Shown here in pieces: positions 11,436 through 23,400 of a DNA stretch of 35,891 nt. The notes under the pieces are model-generated. The model saw nothing but the letters and a program-made list of their open reading frames with translations, was not told the origin of the DNA and searched no databases. Both the position numbers and the translations under genes were made by a program. The stretch's first letter is position 1. Every line of letters starts with the position of its first letter. Source of the stretch: Ichthyophonus hoferi (taxonomy: Eukaryota > Opisthokonta > Ichthyosporea > Ichthyophonida > Ichthyophonidae); the NCBI GenBank assembly GCA_002751075.1, contig NAOQ01000047.1, positions 134,806 to 170,696 on the forward strand. Direction: 5' to 3'.

Positions 11436-11639
11436 GTGTTGACCAAAAGTTAACACTGGCGATAAAACGAAGTATAAAACAAGAAAAAAAACAATAATAA
11501 AGGCCCGGCCGCTCACCCATATGTGGCCCCCGGCACACCCGAATATACACGGCAACCCCACAGGCCTGTGTACACGTACACTGCCGTTATAGGCAAAGAC
11601 GAATACGTTCGTGACACACAAAACTTTGCATCCATTTAA
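11436..11639 (+). other. CpG-rich block with an unexplained open frame
   Basis: A plus-strand frame of about 66 codons runs without a stop to a TAA near 11639. It has no ATG. Its last part reads RPVYTYTAVIGKDEYV, and the block around 11500-11620 is far richer in GC and CpG than its neighbours. It could be a terminal exon, a foreign fragment or a small CpG island. No family recognised; a minus-strand frame over the same bases looks less protein-like. Confidence 0.25.
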
Positions 11640-13934
11640 TATTTGTTAAACAATATCACAATACATAAATATACACAGGCTGAAATTGACAACTGCATCG
11701 ACCATCTAATAACTCGTACAAAAGTAGTAACAAAATCGTTATTTTAGAATAGTGAGATTTTAACAGATTTTTTATGCTTAGGTAATCTACTAAAAAGAAT
11801 CTACAAATAATTTATTCGAAGTAAAACAATGATCTCTCACTTATTGTTATAGTTGGTAGTCCTCAGCAATGCCATTAATTAATCTGATATTTCATGCAAA
11901 ATCATTAAGCTAGCTATTAATGGGCAAATGAACTTCTAACAAATGAGAGCTGGTCTTGCTATTGTATGTATATTAATTAATAAGACATTTATATGATATA
12001 ATTATTAAGATCTAATTTTTATTTTATAATTTTCTTGTAATTCTATTCTACATCAAAACAAACTCATATTCTATATTATATTCTGCAGTATGTTTTGGCG
12101 ACTCTTTGTTCCGGAAACTCGTCACAAAAAATAGGATTTTTTTTTTTAACATTTTAAAATTAAAGGAGCAGATTAAACAGCCCACAATCGCCAAGCACAT
12201 ATGAAGAAGATAGTAGCAGATATTTTATTGTCCAATCGGGTTGTCCCATCACTTTACGCCTTTATAGCTATTACTATATGGGAGTTTACGGAGATGCGAC
12301 AGATTAACACGTCTTAGCTGATTTTATGGATTCCTTTCTCAAAGTGGTTGGAATACATTATAGGCAGAGACTACAACTGAAACTATTGTATTTAAACAAT
12401 GTGATACAATATATATTAATATTGTATTTTTTAGTAAATGTTATAGTATAGTATGGTACATTATTACGCTATATTGTATTCCATAATATTATTATATTAT
12501 ATTTAACCGTAAAGGGTATTTTTTTCTAAAGGGTTATAGATAATAGCGGAAAGGTGTGGCAGAATAATAAATTCACATCATGGTATTTATGGAGTGCTCT
12601 CTCAATTTGTTTTATGTGACAAAAGGTTGCACACAACAATATAATAAGGAAAGGGAAATACATGTGATAGAATATATTTTGTAGTTTTATTGTGGTTTCC
12701 TTGCTAATGAAAGCTGTAGTTTTTTCTTCTGTTTAATTTCTACCAGCATTTATGCATTATTACTTGAAAACTGCAATAAAGAACTATAGAGGCGAAGATA
12801 TGGTAGATATATGAGACCGAATTATATCTTAAAGCGCTATTCTCTGGCATTCTAAACTATTGATGGTTGTAGTTTATCTGTCTATGATTACAACCTTGCA
12901 TGTGATACGCACTAGTTTTCTATTATGGAACTACAAGTGACGATATAGTGTATCTATTATACAATTTTGCATTAAACTACAAACTACAATGCATTATTTA
13001 TATTATATTATCATAAAATATACTTAACTACTGATCACACTAAATATTGCTACTTAAACTTGAGACTTATCAAAAAGCGTATTCTCTGCTTTTGCCATAT
13101 TATAGTAAATTCATATTATATTATTACAAATATATGTATGTTCATTTATCAGGTATATACACGGAAGAGAAGATTAGATTAGCTATGACATTGTCAGACA
13201 CCTGCTTCTTTTATACTCGTGGAAACGAGTTATCAAATTACCTTCTAGCTGAAGCTGGACTGTTAGTTGAATAATATTCTAGTTACTAGTAAGACTGTTA
13301 AATTTTCCTTTAGACTTCCTTTTTACTAACGATGGTTAGAAAGATTTTACATAAACCTGAACGTTGATTCATTATTACAATACTCACTGAAATATATACA
13401 AACACTAGATAATTTTAATGTAAAACGCCGTTTGAAATATATATATTAAATTGTATATAAAAGTAAATAATGGGGTATAAGTTTATCATCCAGATGCTTT
13501 ACTTGAATGCCAACTGGTTAAGCCTGGCATAGTTGAGCCTTTAGAGGATACTTATATAGTTCCCATCTACGATCATAGTAGTTTAGATTATAGTTATTAC
13601 ACACAATGCGAGTTGCATAGTAAGAAGTTTAAAGCGTCTTTGAACTCAGAGTAATTGTGCATACTGCAAGCAGAATTAATCAGCTTTAGGTTGTCCTTTA
13701 CCTAGTGATAACTACCTAGATCAATTCATTGAAGATAAGTATATTATAAGTCAAATAGAGCTCAGTACAACAGATAATACTTATTATTTCTATTTCTAAT
13801 GCAAAAAATTGCAAGAAAATAAAAATAAACACCCATATCCACACAGACATCACCTGTGGTATAAATACATATCTACATGAGCAAAAAATGAATACTACGG
13901 TCGTACTACTGTTCGCTCACACGATTTCACTACT

Positions 13935-14345
13935 ATACAGGTATACCATTATACCATAATACTATACTACCACGCAGTTATATTATTGTAACATCATACT
14001 ATCATACAGTTATACTATAATAAATTCCTTCTTCTATATTATCATCCTATAATATAGTCACTCTACTATACTATTATACTTTTATACTACTTACTATACA
14101 TTCAGTATTATATCATAATACTGTAATACAGTTGTAATTTTCTACTTTCATACCATAATGTCATCATACTCGTACACTATTATGTCAAATTATTATACTC
14201 ATACTCTAAAATGATTGCACTGTAATACAGACAAATGATTATACTATTATACAATTACATTATCATACCATAAAATAGTCATACTATCACACATTCATAC
14301 TATTATACTCTAATATAAGTCCACTCGAATACTATTATACTATCA
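13935..14345. repeat. Imperfect TACTATTATAC simple repeat
   Basis: Around 400 bases dominated by ATACTATT, ATACAGTT and ATCATACT variants without a fixed period. Confidence 0.8.
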
Positions 14346-15332
14346 TTCAGCCAGACAAGTCCAGGCCACATAGGGGTCCTATTAGGGCGAGCCTTTTGTA
14401 ACAAGGAGATCTACCAATACCTTTTGGTTTTAATTGTGGTTACAGTATTAATTCGGTGCTTAAGACTTTAAACACTCACAAATTGGGCATTATAATCACA
14501 ACTAGCATCCATGATACTGGGTTGTATTTGATGTAAGATGTTCTTATCTACTACTAGCTGATCCAGATCGTTATCACTGGGTATGAGATAAGTTAAAGCT
14601 CTTACGTGTTCTGCTTACAACTTAGTTTCTGACATTAAGGTCTAAAGGAATCTGAAAAAGAACATCACTAGAAGAGATCTCTCAATAAAACAGAAAATAT
14701 ATATGCATGTGTAGAAATAATAAAACATAGTTATTATGCTTGTGTTGTGGGCAGGATTATACTCATAGAAGATATATTTTACTTCAACAAGTATATTATA
14801 ACCTAGTAAAGCTCCCAATACGTTATGTTAATATATCTATTTCTGGTGGTAACTATAGTTTCCAAAAGAAGTATATCTATAAGGGATTATCTAATTATAA
14901 TCCTGGGTTAGGTTTATCAATTAAATGTGATACTATCTAATGATTAATTAGATCCGGAGGTCATTCAAATCAACATGGGGCAAATTCATGAAGGTTTGGG
15001 TATGAATATAATATTAGCATTAATAATAATTCTTTGGAAGGCAGGGCCAATAAGAAATGGAGCATATAATGCATATGTCAATATCACCCAGTGTTGTAGC
15101 TGTGGATATAGCTATGTTGGACATCATGTCATGTATATTATTTAGATCATAGCGAATTATTGGATTAGGCAGAGACCGCTAACAAGAAGGAATCAAGGTG
15201 ACAGGTCAACTAAATGGATGATACAAAAAAAAAAGAGGATAGGCATGATGTGGGGGTGCAGATAACTTAATATACAAGCATAGCCTCACCAGGCATTTAC
15301 ACTCGGTCCATACGACTGCATTCAAATATAAT

Positions 15333-15338
15333 TTTATT
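15333..15338 (-). terminator. Poly(A) signal AATAAA of the methyltransferase gene
   Basis: On the minus strand the stop codon TGA (15344-15342) is followed after three bases by AATAAA. If used, cleavage some 10-30 bases on would give a very short 3' untranslated region. Confidence 0.65.
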
Positions 15339-15341
15339 GCT

Positions 15342-16217
15342 TCACAATAATGCCTTTTCCTTTATACCTGTTGCTTTCACCACCCGAATATCATCAAAGC
15401 GCCAACGCTTGGGTACATCAGCACTTACATCAATTACAGAAGTAAATTCAACCCGTAGTAGATCTAAGAAATATTGAACCTGTTCTGGCTGGTGCTGTAA
15501 ACTAAAAGACATGAAAAGAATGGTATCTGGCCCACATACTGTCTTAAGAGTATCCATAAGGAGGTGGGATTGTTCGTTCCCACTGTAGTAAACCAGATCT
15601 GAGCCCACCACCACCTCTGGCTTTTTCTTCCCTATCACTTCTATAGCCTCCTCCTCTCTACCCCAACGTAAAGGCTTTACTTCCATAATTTTGCATTTTT
15701 TGTTTATACTTTTTTGATTAAGCATTACATTCTTTTCGAGGTGTGTTACCATACAGGCAAGATCTGTCAATATAATCCTACGTGCCTTCCCCATAACTGC
15801 CAAGGACAACGAGACAGCACCAGTACCAGCCCCAAGTTCTAATATTCTAACTGGCCTATCTGAATGCATCGCCTGCTCGATCGCGTCTGTAGATGCAAGA
15901 TATTGTGCAAGACACAATCCGCCATCCCATATTGTTGTGCCTGTGACTGCAGGGTCCGAGTCATCCTCATCTTTACTAGTTGGAGCAGGCGCCTGGGCTA
16001 AAATAACTTCTTTATTACCAAGTAAAGGTATGACACAGTCATCTACAAATCTCTGTTTGTATCCCCAATAGCCGGGTTGCCATGTTATGTCTGCTTCATC
16101 TCCGCTCCATAGTTCTTGTTCTTCTTTTTGTGCTTCCTTACTATGGGGTTTATCATTATTTCCAAGTTTGCTATTTGTTGCAGTAGGTGCAAGTTTTTGC
16201 TTCTTTTGCGGCTGCAT
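15342..16217 (-). CDS. METTL21-like (Methyltransf_16) protein-lysine methyltransferase
   Basis: A 291-residue seven-beta-strand methyltransferase. Family-16 enzymes use S-adenosylmethionine to methylate lysines of chaperones, elongation factors or VCP. Visible motifs in order are TTIWDGG (94-100), the usual W-D segment before the fold; motif I ELGAGTG (127-133), which binds cofactor; TDL (151-153) at the end of strand beta-2; LRWG (183-186); and SDLVYY (206-211), the DxxY signature of this family. The first 45 residues are basic then acidic, with PQKKQK as a possible nuclear signal, and a Lys/Asp-rich segment at about 80-90 is probably disordered. The ORF is a single exon; the 16217 ATG is the first in frame. 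The start is head-to-head with eIF3m across about 1.2 kb. METTL21A, METTL21D (VCPKMT) and EEF1AKMT3 are all possible relatives; I cannot choose the substrate. Confidence 0.88.
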   Translation of the reverse strand: MQPQKKQKLAPTATNSKLGNNDKPHSKEAQKEEQELWSGDEADITWQPGYWGYKQRFVDDCVIPLLGNKEVILAQAPAPTSKDEDDSDPAVTGTTIWDGGLCLAQYLASTDAIEQAMHSDRPVRILELGAGTGAVSLSLAVMGKARRIILTDLACMVTHLEKNVMLNQKSINKKCKIMEVKPLRWGREEEAIEVIGKKKPEVVVGSDLVYYSGNEQSHLLMDTLKTVCGPDTILFMSFSLQHQPEQVQYFLDLLRVEFTSVIDVSADVPKRWRFDDIRVVKATGIKEKALL

Positions 16218-16856
16218 GTTATGCAGTAATACGTATGTTATGAGATAATAGTTAGTTTATAAAGAAAATGGCCATTATATATATGTAATGTTGTTTGCTT
16301 TGAGGAATGAGCTTTTTGGCTTAAAATGAAAAACCGATAAGTTGTATATAGACAAACAAAAGAACTACATAAAAGGAATTATTTGGTTTTGTTTTGCTTC
16401 CAGTTTTATTTTCTCTTTCAGTTATTACCTGAGCGTATACTATAATAATAACAAATAAAGTATATGTAAAAGTATATTATCTAGGTACCATAGATACGTG
16501 TGTATATATATATATATATGATAATAAAAACAATAAATACAGGTACATAGTAAAGTAATGATGGTAAATACCTACACAAATTTATGTAAGGATCGGCTAG
16601 TAGCCAATCTACAATAATGTAATGTGCACATACAAACTTACGTAAGACAGGCCTCGTACCTGAGTGGTGTTTGTGCTGTATCAATAAATTATTAGTTAAA
16701 AAGCATATAAAATTGTCTATTCGGAACAGTATAATATCTTATATTGTGATTATTAATATTTATGTTCTAATCCATATCGATTTGGAACGCTTTCTGTAAA
16801 ATATATTAGGATATACTATTTTCAAGAACTGAAATAATATTCAAAGTGCAAGATTA

Positions 16857-16864
16857 TGACGTCA
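16857..16864. promoter_or_regulatory. CRE palindrome TGACGTCA
   Basis: A perfect cAMP-response-element palindrome about 640 bases upstream of the methyltransferase ATG and 600 bases upstream of the eIF3m ATG. CREB/ATF binding is an inference from the motif. Confidence 0.4.
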
Positions 16865-17342
16865 CTGGCGGATTCCATGTACATAGTTATATTTCATATT
16901 TTATCGTACCTTATTTTATACTATATTTATAGCACATTCATATAATAATAGTGCTACTATATATATTAACTAATTATATCTTATTTATATTATTATACCG
17001 CATTCTATTCTGATGTTACATTATATATTATATCTTGCAATGGGATTATACCATCTCCTTCTTATACATTATATCCATCTCCTATACATTATATCATATA
17101 TTACACTATATATTATAATATATTTTATATATAATATTATACCATATACCATATAACATGCTTATTATATTATATTATAAAATACATTATACTACTATTA
17201 AATAAGTCAAAAAAAATTTTTCACTGTTTTCCTATATTTCAACTCTTTCAACCTTTCGACACAGAAAAAATCACATAACAATTTCTATATATAGCTAAAA
17301 AGGATTCCAGTCTTCCAATCATAATTTGTCGATGACAGAGAC

Positions 17343-17348
17343 CACGTG
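17343..17348. promoter_or_regulatory. E-box CACGTG near the eIF3m start
   Basis: CACGTG in the context CCACGTGAC, 113 bases before the eIF3m ATG, in the GC-richer proximal segment. This is the USF/MYC-type consensus, common in promoters of translation genes. Binding is inferred only. Confidence 0.45.
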
Positions 17349-17460
17349 ACATGTGAGTGGCGCGTGCAAGCAGTCTCCGGCTAATCTTACCACCACATGC
17401 ACACAGTATCTAGGTAGTACATGTTGCAGCCATTGTAATATACAGATATAAATAATAATT

Positions 17461-20400
17461 ATGTTGAATTTCTTTGGTGAACAGCTCCCTGCCGAACAGG
17501 TAAGCGCCTAGTTGGAGTGTTTGTGATCATACATGTATAATCTAATATAATATATATGCATATATGCAAAAATAATAATAATAGTACTACTACTACTACT
17601 AATAGTATTACTACTAGTAGTCACAAACATCTATTATTATATATGCTTATAGGGTGGGAGTAGATAGACGCATATATTGAGAAAGCTAATGTTATATAGG
17701 TTTGTGTTGAATTAGAGTAATACAGCTTTGTCTTGTTGCATTTTTAGGGAGTACTAGCCTGCATAAATGGTGTTTTTTAAACACGTAGAATGGTATACTT
17801 AGCGGAGTGTTATGGGGTAGGGAGTGAGATGTAGTTGTATATATTATATTGGAAAAGGCTGTATAGAAAGGGGAAAGTTATAGTGCTACATAGGTTTGCA
17901 GTTGAGAATAATTTGAGAATAGAGTACTTGTACCCTGCCTTATATTTTGAAGGATTAATAGTATGTATAAATGGTGTTTGTTGAATTGATGTAGAAGGTA
18001 TGCTTGGCGTTGTGTTGTAAGGTAGATGAGTATACGAGGCTAGGGTCTTATCAGGAACCCTGACCAAAGCGCGCAGGATATTTCTATATGTAAGGGCAGG
18101 ATATATTCTCTGCACATCTATATATATAATAGTATACCCACCAAGGACTGGGATCTCCGAGTAAATTTTTTAAAAAGTTTTTTTTTGGTGGGGGTAAAAG
18201 TCGTATAGGTGTACATGTTTACAGATATATATATGTATGTATATTATATTATCATATCTTTCTATATAGAACTTCTTCCACCTCTACACTTACACACTTA
18301 TACTGATATAGTTATTAACATGGGGGTGTATATTTAGGCTATTGAGCTTGGAAAGTATCTTTCTGAGTTGTCCTCAAACAATGCCGTTGCCGAGGAGGTA
18401 GAGAGTCTAGTAGCCTCTAATCTCCCTGGGGCAGTTGAGAAGTTGATTGCAGCTAGTGCTGCCCTTTTCTCTCTCCCTGAGGGTGGTGCGTAATAACCTT
18501 CACATACACCCTCTTTTCCCATCACTTTCTTTCTCTTTCTCTCTCCCTATATTTATCTACCTCTATCTCTTAATGTGTACCCGCCTTCCACCTACATACA
18601 TACATATACTTAACTGATCATCTGCAGTTTTCTAGACTTTATTATGATTTTTTTATTAGTGGTAGATAAGAGTGTACATAGTTTACATTGCTATTGGCGG
18701 TTCTTTCTGGTCCAAGCCAGTAAGGGAGCATTGCTCAATTTTTAACTAAAATTTTACTTTTAGTCTAGTTTTTAATTTTTAATTGGGCGTGGCCAATACC
18801 CTACCTTATGATGACGTCACAATCAAAGGTTCTCCTAGATAATATCACTTGATTGGTTATTGCTATAGATGTACACTAATAAGAGTTTGTCAAGGTCATG
18901 TGACTGTTAGGTAGTCACAGGGAGGAGGGGAGGGGTAGATTGAGGCCGGGGAATATTATTGAGATCTACTGTGTTGTACACCTCTATTACACTTCATAGC
19001 ACCGTGGTCTAGTATTGTTTGTTCTTTGTTCTAGGGTGTATATTGTAAACTATAATATAGTAACAAAAAATGCACGTCCCATACCAGACTAAGTACCAAT
19101 CAACCATAAGATATAAGACATTACTATTGGCAGCTACAATTATCCATCAATCAACCATCCTAACCATTCTACATAACTGATAATATACGGTTATCTCCAT
19201 GCCATTTACCATTTCTTATTAACCGTGGTTGCTAGCCAACCCTATGCTTGAATATGCTTTATTCACACATTCATTACCATATATAGAGATTGAGGGACCC
19301 TTCAACACTATTATTTATCTTCTGCGTGACATCATTCCCGAGACTGCGGCTGAGCTCATTGTGAAACTGTGCACCGTTATTAGCACTGGATCAGACAAGT
19401 ACAGCGCACGCATGAAAGTGTAAGTTACCATACTAGTATATTAGTGGTTATGATTATGGTTGTTATGATGATGACTATTGTCTATATACGGAAATGTATT
19501 GGTTAATACTCTAATGTTGTAGGGTCTATATCTAGGTAGTGGCGGTTCATATTTGATCACATTAATTTATGCATGCTAAAATTTTATACTCACATACATA
19601 CATACATACTATTACACTACCATGTCTTTGTGTCCATGCCAATATTTAAATAACATATATATTTAAAAATTACTCAATTTAATTGGTTTTAATCTATACT
19701 TTGTACTGTCTCTCCCATGAAACCCCTTGCCAATCAACGGGTGTAATGTATACGAAGGAATAGTAGAGGGTGTGCAATAGGGCACAGTGCAAGAGGGTAT
19801 AGGGTATGATATACAGGAAAGAGGGATGTAGGGGACTTTCTGACCTCTAGCCGTCATGCTCGTGCTGTATGTGCATTATACCATAACAACACTATAATAT
19901 ATCCATGTATTATAGTACATCTATACCTATACTTGTGGCATAATGACTTGCCTATTCATTTCACTATAAATGTACATATATGGCCACATGGTAGATTATG
20001 ATTGGGTGCCTGGCCATTGACTGATCTCATCAAATACAGTCTGTCTACCCTCTACAATAACCTCGAATCCAATCATCCTTCTCGCTTCTATATCTATCAC
20101 GTACTTGTGCAAGTAGCGGGTGCTGGTAACAAGATCGATGCTTTGATTCCTCAGTTCGCACAGGTATGCTTGGTTGTATTTTAATTTTAAATTTTAAATT
20201 AGTTTTAATTATTTAATTTTACCACATCCATATGATTGCCCCTTATTCTTTCTTTTAGCCATGCTTGTACATATTAACTTGCGTGTCCAACCAATTTTTT
20301 TTAAAATAAGCTCAATTACTTCGTATAATATAACTTCCACGTATTATTCGCCGAATATCATCCTATTTAGTTATAGATATACCTAACTAGGAGTTTTCTA

Positions 20401-23400
20401 ATTTTTAAACCATTATTTTTTGATTAAATTTTATTCTTACCTGTCATTTTTTTCATTTAAAAGTCTTCCTGCATTTGGTGTTTTTAAGATGGTTTAAGAT
20501 ATTTCTGGTAGGTATTTATTTCTCCTATGATATAATCTACTTATGATTTCTATTTATATCTCCCAATCTCTTGCTTCATCTCCTTACTCACTCCATCTCT
20601 ACCAATACAGTTGGACAATCTGATAGCTGACTGGCAGTTGGTAGCCAATCAGAAGCAGGATCTTTACCGTTCTATCTACCTTGCCGCCAAGGCCTGCAAT
20701 AATACGTAAGTATTTTTAAAACCATTTAAATGCCCATTTTCATTGTCAGATTTATATATTTAAGCAATAATCTTATGATTATCTTTGTCTTCTCCCTCAT
20801 CTTTGGCCCTGTTGTCATGGTTATGCTGTTTGTGGTTTACGTAAAGCCTCAACTGCAGTTTGGTGCAGGTATATGTATACTAGCGTGTATTTGTATGTCA
20901 GTTTTAGAGTATATGATACTCTAGGCCATGTTATAGATATTATTAAGATGTATATGTTGTGAATATGTGGTTGATTGTGGTGCATTGTCTACTCTATTAC
21001 ACAAATTTCATAGTTATCTCATGCATTTCTATCTACCTATGCGCCTTAATTTATACGTACATATATATATATATATCTTATTTCCTTATCCGATGATTAT
21101 ACGATGGTCTTCCTTTGTTACTATTGGTTACAGCCGACAAATCCATAACCCCATCCCCTTACCAGTGCTCTCTCTCGCGAATATCTTGTTACTTACCTCA
21201 AGTCATTTGACAAGGCAGAGGCATCCACTCTGGCCACAGTCAAGGTACATGATACGAACACCACACATCCTACATACATATGTGTTTGTACATTCCCATG
21301 CACGCCTGCATATATCTATTAATTGCCAGTCTGTATGGCTGATATTTCTTGCATGGATTGGTTGAGAGGTCGTGATAAGAATGATCTGTAGTCTATACAT
21401 AGGAATATGATCTCTTTATATGGCAGGGATAAAAGTGGGATAGACCTCTCTTTGTAGATGTAGGCACCTTGGTGTATATTGTGGTTGTAGGCCACTGTAC
21501 CCTTCTATTTACCGTGTACTTTCCTATCATTACAACAGTCCTGATTGGCCATGATTTAAATGATACTGCCATATTAGTTGTGGGTAACATTATTCTTATA
21601 TACTTTTGGTTCTATTATTTTTATATAACATGCGATATTAATAGACCAATCACTGAGTGTCTGATACTTAGATCAGCCAATTGTTTTTAGCCGAGTCCTT
21701 CAAAATCGTTTCAAATGATACATATGATGTCATTGGGTAATTCGAGCATGATAAAATATAATCACAACGAAACCACCACTGGTGGTGTGATTACTAGCCA
21801 GTTGTATTTTCCCAACTGATATCATAATGATAATATGGTATATATATATAGTTTATAGGCGGTAACTATGATGTTTATGTGGACCAATGAGATGATCGGG
21901 TGGGACTCTCCAAATATAGGTCATATTTTAACTGAATACTTGTTACCTTTATCTGCCAATCACTACCAATTTTCTTTGTGATCGAGCAATGATAGTTAAT
22001 TGCTGCTAAGTAACTATAACTTTCATTGATTGACGCCTTATATGATAAGCCTGACACCATATATGCACTAATTGACCAATTATACTATTTTATGGTGTGT
22101 ATCGACCTATCACTAACTAGATTGCTATTCACAGCAAGAGGCCACTCAGTGCCTGGCCGAGTCCATTGCCATCCCTGACATGTATCAACTAGATAGCTTG
22201 TTGGACCTCGATGCGGTCAACCAGCTCAAGGGTATATAGGCTCCCCTTCTCCCATTCCTCGCCCTCTCCTCTCTCTTGTTGTAGCGTAATATGGGATGTG
22301 ATTTGCTGTACCATTTTACTATTCTAATATCACTATGCATATATGAAGGATGGCATGCCTGCCCTACAGTATTCTCATCTTGAGCTAGGGTACTATTCCA
22401 TTATATCTGTTATCATTTTGCTTGTAATAATCAATGGAACAATTAAGTGACACCCTGCCTACAATCCATATATATGGTATGTGATCCATATATATGGTAT
22501 GTGTATGTGGACAGAGGGAGAGGTTTAGTGTTATAACAACAGATGACTATATGTACCTTTATATATGTTTATGTTAATGTCAATGTGTTGGGTTATCATA
22601 CTCTCTCACCTCCCCTCATAACTCATTTTAATTTTCTCATTTCTTAATGTATTATAATTTTTAGACATTTAATTACCAAAGGGTTTTACATATAGATAGA
22701 TGGCTGCAACTGGTTGTATGGCATGGTATAGTATGTACTATATCAATCCCTTTAGTTACACATGCGATCTATTCTGCAATCTAACATGTCATTGGTGGGC
22801 TATCAGGTGATAAGATCTATGAACTTCTCCTTATCTTTATTGAGGGCGACGTCAAGGCCTGGAAACTTTTCCTCTCAGCCAATCAAGAGTTCGTGAACTC
22901 ACTCGGTAAGCCTACTGATTGGTCTAAAATTGTTTCCTTTGCTAATAGCCAATAGTAACTTGGTAAGAGAGAACCGATTATGATTATGGTATTTAAATTA
23001 GTCTAACTGAGGATTAAAATCACTTGATTGTTGGTTAGTATTTTTATTATAGCATTTCCTTCAAAGATTGATCGGATGGAGGACCTTAACATATATAGTT
23101 CCGCTATCTTATTTTATAAGGTGATTAGTAATTGGCTATAATTTTCTGCTTTATTTTCATTAGCTTTCCCACCATACATTAATACTCTTTATAGCTCTCA
23201 TATTATGATTTATGATGGAGCCTGCTTTTAGTTCAATCGGAAGATAGATAGATAGATCTTCCTGGGCACACAATGAACATGATTGGTTTCTGTTTTTAGT
23301 TTCACAGACCCCACTCATTTCTTGGGTTTATTATTATTGTTATTATATTGATTTTGTGTTCCATTTTGATGGTATTCTCACCTTCTCCTCCCTACAAATT

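Larger units (their letters stand above)
10046..15341. other. Long gene-poor region upstream of the actin-like gene
   Basis: About 5.3 kb of AT-rich DNA between the actin-like start and the methyltransferase 3' end. It contains a CpG-rich island (11480-11637), a TACTATTATAC-type simple repeat (13935-14345) and several 35-65-codon open frames (for example in 12170-12310, 13047-13274, 13490-13660 and 14740-14940). The frames have no recognised homology and are no longer than chance allows in DNA of this size. I call no gene here. Confidence 0.5.
16218..17460. other. Intergenic region between head-to-head methyltransferase and eIF3m genes
   Basis: About 1.24 kb that should hold both promoters. 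It contains a TA run (16503-16520), an ATTATA-rich low-complexity stretch (about 16890-17200), a CRE palindrome (16857-16864) and an E-box (17343-17348). The last 130 bases before the eIF3m ATG are noticeably richer in GC. No gene seen. Confidence 0.6.

Noticed and set aside
18995-19040. GTGGTCTAGT, resembling a tRNA A-box or SINE head
   Set aside because: No B-box follows at a suitable distance and no tail was seen.
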